The notes beneath the pieces were generated by a model. That model was not told the DNA's origin and searched no databases. It saw only the letters and a list, made by a program, of their open reading frames with translations. From the NCBI RefSeq assembly GCF_905147365.1, contig NC_056407.1:12896001-12960000 (forward strand): DNA of 64,000 nucleotides, written 5' to 3'. Shown here piece after piece: positions 55,372 to 64,000 of this stretch; the stretch's first letter is position 1; every line of letters starts with the position of its first letter. The DNA is from Aricia agestis (Eukaryota; Arthropoda; Insecta; Lepidoptera; Lycaenidae). A program made the position numbers and the translations under genes.

Positions 55372-55934
55372 AATAGTATAGCTCTTATAGTTTCGGAGAA
55401 AAGTGGCTGTGACATACGGATGGACGGACGGTTCCGTTTTTTGCCATTTGGCTACGGAACCCTAAAAACGCTCTTATAATTTTTTTATCAGTTACTTAAT
55501 GTAAAAAACCTAATAGGTCTCCATGACGCTCGAGTGACTACACAATTAGCACCTTCCCCTCCCCTGCTATATAAAATGACAATTTAACCAGATATTGATT
55601 ATTATGGACTAAAAACTCTTTAATAACCCCTAATATAAACCAGTCTAGGGTTAGCGATAATTCTTAAAAAAACTGTAACTCGAAATAAGAGTGGGTTAAT
55701 AATGCGATATCAATAGAGAGAGATAGCCGTCGTCACTCCGCAGTAATGCGAATACAATTTAACTGCTAATGTGGGTGTAAACATTGAGCCGCGTTTGGAT
55801 GTGGCTTCTGACGGTAAAGGCCCTTACTAGGACGTAATTGGTCGACCGATCGCAGGCCAATCTGACCGGACTCGTTTTGTGCATAAGCATAACCCTGTAT
55901 AATGTTCGGTCAGATCAGCCTGCCTGCTGCCATC

Positions 55935-56076
55935 AGTTCGGCCGGCAGATAACTTCTTCTATCTTGCGACAAATAAGCAGTATTTGACAGAATATATTGC
56001 ACAATGTCTGCTAGAAATGTAGGACCTGTGAATCGATCGGCCTCCCCGCTTATGAAGGCTTTAAGTCTGGTGACTG
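55935..56076 (+). other. Candidate first exon with start codon
   Basis: The DNA here is not a recognised repeat. TATAA lies at 55898 and an initiator-like TCAGT at 55933, then ATG at 56004 in ACAATG opens MSARNVGPVNRSASPLMKAL, with a possible donor GGTAGG after ..SLVT at 56077. The frame closes at about 56115 if unspliced. No family is recognised and no second exon was found. Confidence 0.25.
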
Positions 56077-56079
56077 GTA

Positions 56080-56675
56080 GGCAAACTGGATTATATTTTT
56101 CCGTATCCAGTAAAAATGTAGAGCTCCGAAAATAGAACTATGGAGCTGTTACAAATTTTTACAAGACTCAAGCTATCAATCTGTATCTCCCGAGTTCTAT
56201 TTTTAATACTCTTCTTCTTCGATCGTAGAGATTTCGGACAGCATAGCTTTAAGAATCTAATGTCGAACTCGATGTGTAAGTTTATTGAATGTCGTAATTT
56301 ATAAGAAACGAAACTTTTAACAACTCTTAAATTTAATAAAAATAGGTAGGTATGTTTTTCTGAATTCATAATACCTATATTTAATTCTTGCTATTAATAG
56401 TCCAAATGGTGGAACAGTTGCACAACTTTAGTCAGTATAAAATTCTGTGTCTCGTCATAATATTTATTATTATCATACTTAATACTTTTATTATACGTAA
56501 TATCTAACTTGCTTACCTAGAAGTTTTTGTTGTAAAGTTAACACTTGATATAAAAAACCGTATTTTAATGATAAACTAAAAATACCAAGTACCAATGCCA
56601 ATGTAAGTAAATATATAATAATAATTAATACATTATGATTTACATCTAACTAATTAACTCCATAAATTACAACAT
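56080..56675. other. AT-rich stretch, nothing recognised
   Basis: No tail, TIR or exon visible. Confidence 0.4.
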
Positions 56676-56992
56676 TTACTCAGTAACCACATCCATGTTT
56701 CGTATGCGCGTTGATGTCGTTGAACTTATCAGTGTGCGAAATTGGCGAGCGCCCCCGCCCTCCGCGCCCCTGCAGACGCGTGCTCCGCGACTGTCGACCC
56801 TGCGCGTGCGCACTGCGCGCTGCTCGCCGCTCACTATACATTGCTGCACGGCCGCGACACGCTCGATATACGGCGCTAACCGAGCGAGCAATGTGTATTC
56901 GAAACGGATTTATATTGGAACAATCCCCTGTATTATAAACGTGCTACAGCTGGCTGTCCCGATACAAGGTCGTGTCGCCGACGCCTACATCT
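56676..56992. promoter_or_regulatory. CG-rich block, possible promoter or first exon
   Basis: Dense CG dinucleotides (GCGTGCTCCGCGACTGTCGA, CTGCGCGTGCGCACTGCGCG) in AT-rich surroundings, with open frames on both strands (for instance minus 56676-56891 starting MLARLAPYIERVAAVQQ). No domain is recognised. It does not match other repeats in the window. Confidence 0.25.
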
Positions 56993-57593
56993 AAAAATAT
57001 GTTCGTACATATACGTCTCACACACACATTTACATTTGTATACATTACAATGTATACAAATAATAGTAATATTCAGACGGATTATCTGATAGTATGATAA
57101 AAAATCCATAAATGTAATAAAAGTTATTGAGTACTCTAGAACCACAGTGCAGTATCAAGCATTAGTATTTAGTACTGCATGTAATAGTTAAAAATATTAG
57201 ATCCTTACATATGAAATTGGCGTTTTGTTTTACAGGCCACTTTGATCTCAAATATCTCATCTTTGGCTAAGAATTCCAAATTCAAAGGAGAATGAAGTAA
57301 AGTGGTCCAAATTTCCACCACTAACGAAACAAAAAAAAAGTTTCATCTAACCTATGCGTGTGTGTATCTATGGATAGGTCTTCAAAAATCATATTGAGGT
57401 TTCTAATATGATTTTTTTCTAACCTGAATAGTTTGCGAGAGAGACTCTTCCAAAGTGGTAAAATGTGTGTCCCACCCTCCCTCTAACTTCTAAAGTAGGG
57501 GTATGATAATTCTAAAAAATATATATGATGTACATTACTATAATAACTAGCAACGAAAATTGGTTTGAACGAGATCTAGCAAGTAGTTTTTTT

Positions 57594-58418
57594 AGAATAG
57601 AATATTATATTTTTATTCCAAGAATGTAGAATGTAGAGTTACAAAGGTCTTAACATTAAAAATAATATATTATTGTTCTTGTACATTCTGCCATACAAGT
57701 GGCGCGCAATTAAACACAGAAAATATTTACTATATGTAATTACAAAATACGATAGGATTCAATTAAGTACATATTATTTATCAAAATTAGTATTACAATG
57801 TCAAGGTAATGTCGGAAAGTTAATTAAATATAATTTAGTGTTAGTAATAGTAAAATGCGAAAGTCAAAATGTAAGTCTTAAGTTAATTATTAAAATTGCG
57901 TATAGTAATAATATGATAAATACATTTTTAGAACATTACATTGGCTCTGACGCATGAGACATGTATTTATTTAAACAATAAAAACAATGTTTTAGCAACC
58001 ATTAGGATATCTCTCTTTATAGGTTATCTTTAAGGTAGTTATAGGTAATTCTTTAAATCGATTAGGCAGTTTATTATATAATTTTATAGCATTTATGTAG
58101 GCATTTCGCTTGAAAATGTCCATTTTACATTAAGGTAGAAAAAGTTTGAATTTATTCCGTGAGGTGACAGTTCTTAATCATATTACAATTATTAAGTGAA
58201 ATAAATTCAGGGTTTTGTTTCACGAAAGTACTGATGTCTTTTATGTACCATCGAGGAAGTTGATTCCTATGCAATTGACAGACCAACGTTATTTGGTCGA
58301 ATAGGTCAATTCAATGTTAATTGTGATCTGTCAGCTGGGTTTGACGTAACGCGACCAAACTACATAGTTCCCGATTTGCATAGGAATCAACTTCTCTGAT
58401 AGTACATGCAAACTTTTA
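57594..58418 (-). mobile_element. LINE 3' tail fragment with nested MITE
   Basis: On the minus strand the end reads GGAATAAAAATATAATATTC TATTCT followed by a run of A, the look of a jockey-type LINE 3' end. No coding part remains. A MITE with ends GAAGTTGATTCCTATGCAA is nested at 58244-58406. Confidence 0.5.
58244..58406. mobile_element. MITE, GAAGTTGATTCCTATGCAA ends
   Basis: TIRs of about 31 bp: TGTACCATCGAGGAAGTTG and the inverse of TGTACTATCAGAGAAGTTG, both continuing ATTCCTATGCAA. About 163 bp, non-coding. Confidence 0.7.
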
Positions 58419-58793
58419 TACGTCATAAATGGTAAACCTTAATTTAACTTTCATTAAATCAACTGAAATATAAAAATAAATCAAAAACCTTTTAATTTCA
58501 TAGAAATAAACCTTATTGCTGCTGCGGAACCCTTCATGGGCGAGTCCAACTCGCACTTGGCCGGGTTTTTTAGTAAAGGTATCCACGAACTACCCTTAAG
58601 ATGGCGAAAATGCATCGATAACAATGGTACATACTTTGATTAATTAAATATATTATACAAAAAATCGACTTTATATTCCTCCCATACAAAACGCCAATTT
58701 CATATCTAAGGACCTACTATGTAATTATTATAGTTTATTTTTATGCAGAGACATACAATTTATACGTTTCATTTCATTATATTATATGTATTT

Positions 58794-58999
58794 CAGCGGG
58801 GCTAAAATGGTCACATTTAGCTATTCCTCTCAATCAATTCAGCAAATGAATTGTCAAAACTGTCAAACTGACAAATGTCAAATCAGTAGAAAAATACAGA
58901 AATGAATTGCAAGCAGAGTTGCATTTTTTGATTTAAGAAAAATGAATCATATTATGATTCATATCATGATTCTTCAAAGCGACCATTTTAGCCCCGCTG
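58794..58999. mobile_element. MITE, CAGCGGGGCTAAAATGGTC family, copy 2
   Basis: A 206-bp copy nearly identical to 14113-14317, in the same orientation, with perfect 19-bp TIRs. Flanking TATTTC / GGAAATA extends the inverse pairing. Confidence 0.75.
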
Positions 59000-59088
59000 G
59001 AAATAAGCGTAGCCGCGTAGCCCGTAGGCAGTCTACGTAGAAGTATTTTTTGTAGAGTTATCTATGCATAGTATTTTCGTAGAGCCTA

Positions 59089-60048
59089 GGGTAAGGGCGC
59101 CAGTAGTCAGCCCCACACCAGTAGTCAGCCTTTTCCAGCTAAAAACCTATAGAAATAGCGTTCTATTGCAAATTAACCAATCAAGTTACTTTTAAAAAAA
59201 GCTTGGCCTTCTTAATGGCCAGTTGAGTACGTCACAATGACGCTAAGTGGCTGCAAGAAATGGTAATCTGATTCCAATTCGTCGTTGTCACTAGTCGAGC
59301 CAAGATGCGGCTTGCGCGCCAAAATTTTCTTAGTGGGAAGTGCCCGACAAAAATGTGATTTATTGTGATTTCTTCTTAACTTTTGTGTCATATTTTATTA
59401 AAATATATTTTTATTACATTTTTTACGTCTAAATCAAATGAGTTATAGAACAGTTTCTTTATAGTTATTTAAATAATGAGGTGGCTGACTACTGGGTGTG
59501 CGATTCTTGTACATTATCTAGTGTTCGGCCACCCCCGGCTGAGTACTGGTCATACATAATTCCATATAAAAACCAATAGTCGGCCGCCTAACTAGATACG
59601 GTCGAACCACGGCTGAGTACTGGTGAGGTTCAGCCATCAGTAACTTACGCTGCTTAATTTATTCATTTATTTATGAAGCACCTACCTACCAAGTAATTAC
59701 TTAGTTTTTTGGCATTGTCAGAGACCAGACATGCATTGTTTATTTGTTTCAGTTCCATAGGTCTCTTTCGAGGCCCATCTAAGGAGAGGCTGACTACTGG
59801 TAGCTATTTGGCCGAGAACTGGATTTTGACGGCTGAGTACTGGGGAAATGTGCCTTATTTTGAAAAATACTTTATTTTCAATACTTATTAAGAAAAATTA
59901 TCTTATATGTTAATTTCATAACAATGTTTAATAATTAATGATTAAGTGAATGAGTACAAAAGGTTTTTGATTACTATTTTAAATAATTTTATATCCACAT
60001 TTAAACTTGCACTTTCCACTAAAAGGCTGACTACTGGTGCCCGTACCC
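59089..60048. mobile_element. Unclassified 960-bp TIR element with eight 13-bp motifs
   Basis: TIR of 24 bp beginning GGGTAAGGGCGCCAGTAGTC at the left and inverse of GGGTACGGGCACCAGTAGTC at the right (two differences). TA flanks both sides (59087-59088, 60049-60050). The motif GGCTGASTACTGG occurs eight times: 59100-59112 and 59118-59130 inverted, then 59483, 59537, 59611, 59788, 59831 and 60025 direct. No transposase frame was found; the 60-codon frame at 59709-59891 is unrecognised. Confidence 0.7.
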
Positions 60049-60387
60049 TACATAATATTATAATTTTAATATTGTACGTCATAATGTTAGGGTAGATACT
60101 AGAATGTTTAAAATTCATCACTCGGCATTTTTTCCCATCATCCAATTACACATAAAACTGGCATAAAAAAAACTTTTAAGTGGGTTTCCTACACAACAGA
60201 GTTAGACCACCTGGATCCTTAGCCAAGACGTCTTGGTTTCACTAACAAAAAAACTTAAAAATGTCATAAAAGTAAATTTCACAAGAGCATCTTGGCTAGA
60301 GCACAGAAACGCAAAACAGGTGAGCAACCAGAGAATTCTCAAATGTAAAAACTAAAACCTATATAATTATAGTACCTATTATATTAT

Positions 60388-60660
60388 TATCCCACCCAAA
60401 ACATTTATTGTAAAATGTTGCCGAAGGTTTATCCTGCGAAAAAGATATGAGATCTTATGTAGAGCCAAGCTTCTGAATCTACACGGCCTAACTGTACTGA
60501 TCCTAATTTCAACAACTTCTACATACCAGTAAATATTATATGTATGGTAGATGGCTTCGCCATTTCGCTACCGTCGCGGAGGTCATGCGAAGATTTAGTT
60601 TCTGACCTGAAGTTCAGCCGAGCCATACATATTATTTACTCACATGTAGATTTTTTTAAG
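60388..60660 (+). repeat. Partial copy of the 47235-47653 fold-back family
   Basis: Shares TTGTAAAATGTTGCCGAAGG, GAGCCAAGCTTCTGAATCTA and GGCTTCGCCATTTCG. It covers one arm and the loop. It is followed by the GC-rich fragment at 60690-60775 (GCTTCACTGGGCTCGTCTTG). Confidence 0.6.
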
Positions 60661-61274
60661 TTACCTAGGGTTTTTCATTTTACATTTCATTTTCACTTCG
60701 AGAAAAGGTAGGTGTGCCCTTGCGCTTCACTGGGCTCGTCTTGGCGGGGGTACTACCGTGCCCCCAGGCCCCAGATATAGTGTTGCAAGTGTCAATAGGC
60801 GGGTAATATTTACAACTAGGCAACTCCTTTGGGGCCTAATTCTCATACCTCGAAAGTCACTTTGACTGCACTCGCACGTGAATTAGGTTGGGGAAAAAGT
60901 TTCTTTGCATTTTACTTATATAAAAATTCAAAATCTTAATATATATATTTCTTGTGTGCGTGTGTATGTGACTGAACTCCTCCTAAACGACTGGACCAAT
61001 TTTGATGAAATTTTTTGTGTGTGTTCGTGGAGATTCGAGAATGGTTTAGATTTACAGTTTGGTCTACTGGAAAATGTTTTTTCAATTAATTTCTTATTTA
61101 TAAGGAGTTGTTGATTTTGGAATGTTTTACATTAGATCCGGCGGACGGCGCTATCATCGCATTCAATATTATTCTATTTCAATTTTAGTTTGTCCCGACA
61201 GATGGTGCTACGATTAATTTGAAAAAAATTTTGTTATTCAATTCATGTGCTGATTAAAATATTAAATAAATAAC

Positions 61275-62075
61275 ACATAGGCTACAATTTTAACCGACTT
61301 TCAAAATGGGGGAGGTGTTATGTTCGTTTTCTTATATTCAACGATTACTCCGCCGTTTGTTAACCGATTTTCAAAATTTTTCTTTTGATATATAGGGTAT
61401 CATCCCAATTTGGTATTATATTCAGAAAAGTGGTGATCTGATGAAGGATCCATAAGTAATCGAGGGAACTCCTCAAAACTTATAGGGAAACATATGGTGA
61501 CTTCGGTTTCGTGAGAAGTATTCTAAAAGCATATGCTACCAACAAGTAAGATTTTGCACCGAGATATACCTGGTATACCGTGGTTCGGAAGGTGCTGAGA
61601 GAATTCCTGATTCTTTATAGATACAAGTTTGGGAGTTTCGGCGTTGTTTTAAGAACAGAAAGCATATGCTACTATGCAAATTACATTCTTCATCATCATC
61701 ATCATCATCATCACTACCATATTATACCATTTCATAGTCTTTTAGATCGAGACTCCAGTTTGTCAAGCGATAATTAAAAAAAATCTATATCTACCTAATA
61801 TTATAAACCTGAAGAGTATGTTTGCTTGAACGCGTCAATCTCAGAAACTACAGGTCCGATTTAAAAACTTATCTCAGTGTTAGATAGATCATTTATCGAG
61901 TAAGACTCATCATTTATCGAGAAGGTTATATTATATTATTACTCTAAGACTAATACGACAGAAGAAACTCAGGAAAATGTGGGAAAAACGGGGGAAATAT
62001 TTTTTATGGGAAAATGTACCTACGGATTCTGTAAAATTTCTAATTTACGCGGGCGAAGCCGCGCGGGACATCTAG
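61275..62075 (+). mobile_element. Composite Helitron-like element, copy 2
   Basis: Inverse copy of 45807-46590, ending GGGCGAAGCCGCGCGGGACA TCTAG before T. The microsatellite has more TCA units (about 61691-61715). The 5' side differs from copy 1 beyond AACACATAGGCTAC. It lies inside the mariner. Confidence 0.65.
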
Positions 62076-62129
62076 TATTTTTTATAAAGTTTATAAATGC
62101 AATTGACTAAAGTATATATAGGTGCCATT

Positions 62130-63150
62130 TTGTTCGATAACTTTTTGCTATCTTGTTGGTGCTTGGTAGGGACATGATCCCATTGCTATAAAAATTGTGG
62201 GGCTTCTGATGAAAAAACTGCGACAAGTGGTTTTGGCTGTCCTCTTGTGATGTAAACCTAACACTACATAAGGAATTCTGCAGCGGCCGGAACAGGTGGA
62301 AATCTGAAGGTGCAAGGTCAGGACTACGGCGGATGCATTAACATCTCCCACCCAAACTCCCGTAATTTTTGCTGAGAGGCTAAACCCCAATTTCACCAAC
62401 GTCTGTTAGTGCTAACAGCTTGTTAAAATGTCAAGTCTTCTCTTTCATTCATAAGAAAAACGAAAGAGGTAACATGATACTAATTCGAGCGTTAACTTTA
62501 ACAGTCGTTGGTGAAATTGGGGCTTAAGATGTGTGAGGTCTAGTGTTATCATGGTGAAAAACCACACCCCTTATGTTTAATAATTTCGGCCGCTTTCTTT
62601 CAACTTCTTGCTTAAATCTTATCAGTTGTTCGCAGTACAGTTCAGAATCGATGGTCCTGCCTGTCGGTAACAGCTCATAATTAATAATGCCCTTCCAATC
62701 CCACAACACACACAGCATCACCTTGTTGCGAGTTAACCCAGGTTTCGCTACAGAGTCTGTGAAGCCAGACCGGCCTTTGACCACGATCTTTTTAGCACGA
62801 TATTGTCGTACGTGATCAACTTTCTTCGGCAGTTATCAGCCTTCTTCAAAAATGGTTCGGTTTCATTACGTCGTAATAAAGAATCACAAATGAGTACACG
62901 GTTCATTAGGTTTCTTTCAGTGAGCTCATGAGGCACCCAAATATCGAGCTTTTTTGTGTACCCAGCTTTTTTCAAATGCGCCAAAACCGCTTTGTGATCA
63001 ATTATTCCCAGTTCTTGAGTTAAGCAGTTAATACGCCGATCGTGCTCCACTTTTTCAAAAATGGCATCAGTTATGTCCGTCAGGGCGACCAGAGCGACGT
63101 GCATCTTTGATATCAAAACTTCCGTATTGAAAACGCCAAAGCCTTTGCGC
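62130..63150 (-). pseudogene. Mariner transposase pseudogene
   Basis: Minus-strand pieces read VLAHLKKAGYTKKLDIWVPH and ELTERNLMNRVLICDSLLRR, then KLITYDNIVLKRSWSKAG, AKPGLTRNKVMLCVLWDWKG, GVVFHHDNTRPHTS, and, after the MITE, LREFGWEMLMHPP, SPDLAPSDFHLFRPLQNSL and QKVIEQNGTYI. These follow the order of insect mariner transposases, including the HDN and SPDLAPSD catalytic regions. The frame is broken by several shifts (for instance a two-base loss just before SPDLAP near 62340), by the MITE and by N-terminal loss. It cannot encode an active enzyme. Confidence 0.9.
62384..62524. mobile_element. PIF/Harbinger-like MITE in the mariner gene
   Basis: Ends ACCCCAATTTCACCAACG and the inverse of AGCCCCAATTTCACCAACG, flanked by TAA (62381-62383 and 62525-62527). 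It splits the transposase between PHTS and LASQQ, so it came later than the mariner. Confidence 0.75.
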
Positions 63151-63455
63151 TACTCTTACAGATAAGTACTGCATTAGGTCCATAAACATCACATTTTTTT
63201 TTGCGGCTTGTTATAATAAAATTTTAAAATGTATCGAATTTCCTTATTAGGATCACTCATTTTAACTACTTATAACAAAAACAAATGAAAATCTCACTTT
63301 TAAGTACCTAATTTGAATTTGGAATTGTCTTCTGTAAAATTAAAACTTTTTAATGATACCAATTCAGCCAGATGTATTGGTAAGTATAGCCCAAGAGATT
63401 TTATAACAAGTTCATACATACATAAGTAATGCGAAAAGACTTTTTCCCCAACCTA

Positions 63456-64000
63456 TTATAAACGAAGGTAAGTACATAGAATAAATCCACATTCGGTGTA
63501 ATACAGTTTATTAAGAAATTAAATCACAAAGGTAAGTATAGACTACAATTATTATAATTAATAAACATGTTTTCGTTCAATGATTCATAAGGTTAGTCAC
63601 TCAAGTTTCATTATAAACAAATTCTTTATTTTGATACAATGCACTTCTTAGAAACATACATATTTTGTTATGTGCAGAATTTTTAGCAGACAAGGAAATT
63701 TTCATATAAATTTACTATTTAAAACACCTAAGTACTTTATAAATATGGTATAGAGTTTTCTTTTGTAAATTCAAATTAGAGTTAAAAACCTTAAATAATT
63801 AGAATAATTTACATTTACTCATACTTTATTCACAATAATGCAGGAATTATCATTGTCCCAAAAAAAGTCATTTGAACTCATTACAGTCAAGTAATGCTAT
63901 TTGATATGTAACATAATATAATAATTTGATTATTAAACTGCAATGTAGTCAACAGTATTAAATATTATTTTAGAATTTACATAATTTAATTAGAAATTGT
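63456..64000. other. AT-rich stretch, nothing recognised
   Basis: Very AT-rich DNA to the window end, without recognisable exon or element end. Confidence 0.5.

Larger units (their letters stand above)
53199..55468 (+). repeat. Insertion 2: same family, carrying a LINE
   Basis: It lies between CTAAAATAAAAAA and CGCT, where the paralogue reads CTAAAATAAAAAACGCT. Inside it a segment of about 285 bp is tandemly duplicated (about 53326-53609 and 53610-53930, each with AAACTACTTGCTAGATCTC), one unit holding a G-run of 21. A truncated LINE (54040-55371) interrupts it near the 3' end. Confidence 0.8.
52215..55575 (+). repeat. Occupied copy of the 0.57-kb repeat
   Basis: Same order of blocks as 37440-38010, interrupted by two members of the CCGGCCAAGTGCGAGT family (52504-53014 and 53199-55468). 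Its ends GGGGAGGGGAAG and CTTCCCCTCCCC are short inverse copies, suggesting a TIR element. Confidence 0.75.
57326..58564 (-). repeat. CCGGCCAAG family, interrupted copy
   Basis: On the minus strand it starts CCCGGCCAAGTGCGAGTTGG and follows the 41121 copy up to AACCTAAC-type sequence; the 3' part is lost. An insertion of about 825 bp (57594-58418) splits TAGTTTTTTTATACGTCATA. Confidence 0.65.
57199..58730. repeat. Outer inverted ends ATCCTTACATATGAAATTGG
   Basis: CCTTACATATGAAATTGGCGTTTTGT at the left (split here only for its ends CCTTACATATGAAATTGG and GGCGTTTTGT) reappears inverted at the right as ACAAAACGCC..ATATCTAAGG. The span holds a truncated member of the CCGGCCAAG family, a LINE tail and a MITE. 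Confidence 0.45.
60886..63453 (-). mobile_element. Mariner transposon, broken and with nested repeats
   Basis: TIRs GGTTGGGGAAAAAGT..TTTGCATT at the left and its near inverse AATGCGAAAAGACTTTTTCC..CCAACC at the right, flanked by TA (60884-60885 and 63454-63455). The transposase remains are on the minus strand (62130-63150). A composite repeat (61275-62075) and a Harbinger-like MITE (62384-62524) are inserted. Without these the element would be near the usual 1.3 kb. Confidence 0.85.

Noticed and set aside
55108..55479. A 123-codon gene after the LINE frame
   Set aside because: It spans the LINE 3' UTR, the target duplication and the end of the host repeat.
62148..62399. An 83-codon minus-strand gene
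   Set aside because: It is the mariner C-terminal region read out of frame after a two-base loss.

Overview
The window is animal nuclear DNA, almost certainly from a moth or butterfly (Lepidoptera). It is AT-rich, its genes are split by GT-AG introns, and it is dominated by transposable elements. Several repeat types look like ones common in lepidopteran genomes: a poly(A) SINE seen four times, short Helitron-like elements ending in CTAG, fold-back elements and many small terminal-inverted-repeat (TIR) elements. The family assignments are from memory of such repeats, not from a search.

Three host genes are well supported, all in the first third. (1) 2102-10753, plus strand: the last nine coding exons of a PGM2-type phosphopentomutase/phosphoglucomutase; the 5' exons lie left of the window. 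(2) 16381-18723, plus strand: a complete six-exon UBXN1-type UBA/UBX p97 adaptor with an extra zinc finger. (3) 19831-21005, minus strand: two exons of a secreted RNase T2, convergent with UBXN1; its signal-peptide exon was not found. The three act in unrelated processes (pentose metabolism, ubiquitin/p97 pathway, RNA breakdown in lysosome or secretion), and no functional cluster is implied.

From 21 kb to 64 kb no host gene can be named. The region is nested repeats, many with readable target-site duplications: hAT-like elements with 8-bp duplications (728, 3430, 21833, 23589, 26258, 33765, 33972, 38525, 41927, 45142), an unclassified TIR element with an 8-bp duplication (30895), a degraded piggyBac-like element with TTAA ends (11081), PIF/Harbinger-like elements (32369, 62384), a mariner with TA ends (60886-63453), an unclassified 960-bp TA-flanked element with eight copies of a 13-bp motif (59089-60048), Helitron-like copies and long fold-back repeats. 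Two 5'-truncated LINEs are present: one with an intact 676-codon RT/RNase H frame (28318-30578, minus) and one R1-like fragment with a 15-bp target duplication (54040-55371, plus).

The most informative structure is a pair of paralogous repeats at 37.4-38.0 kb and 52.2-55.6 kb. The first is an unoccupied version of the second, which carries two separate insertions of one unnamed repeat family, one of them in turn hit by the R1-like LINE. A perfect 66-bp palindrome without spacer lies at 44202-44267. Weak candidates for host first exons or promoters are at 27.46-28.04 kb, 55.9-56.08 kb and 56.68-56.99 kb.
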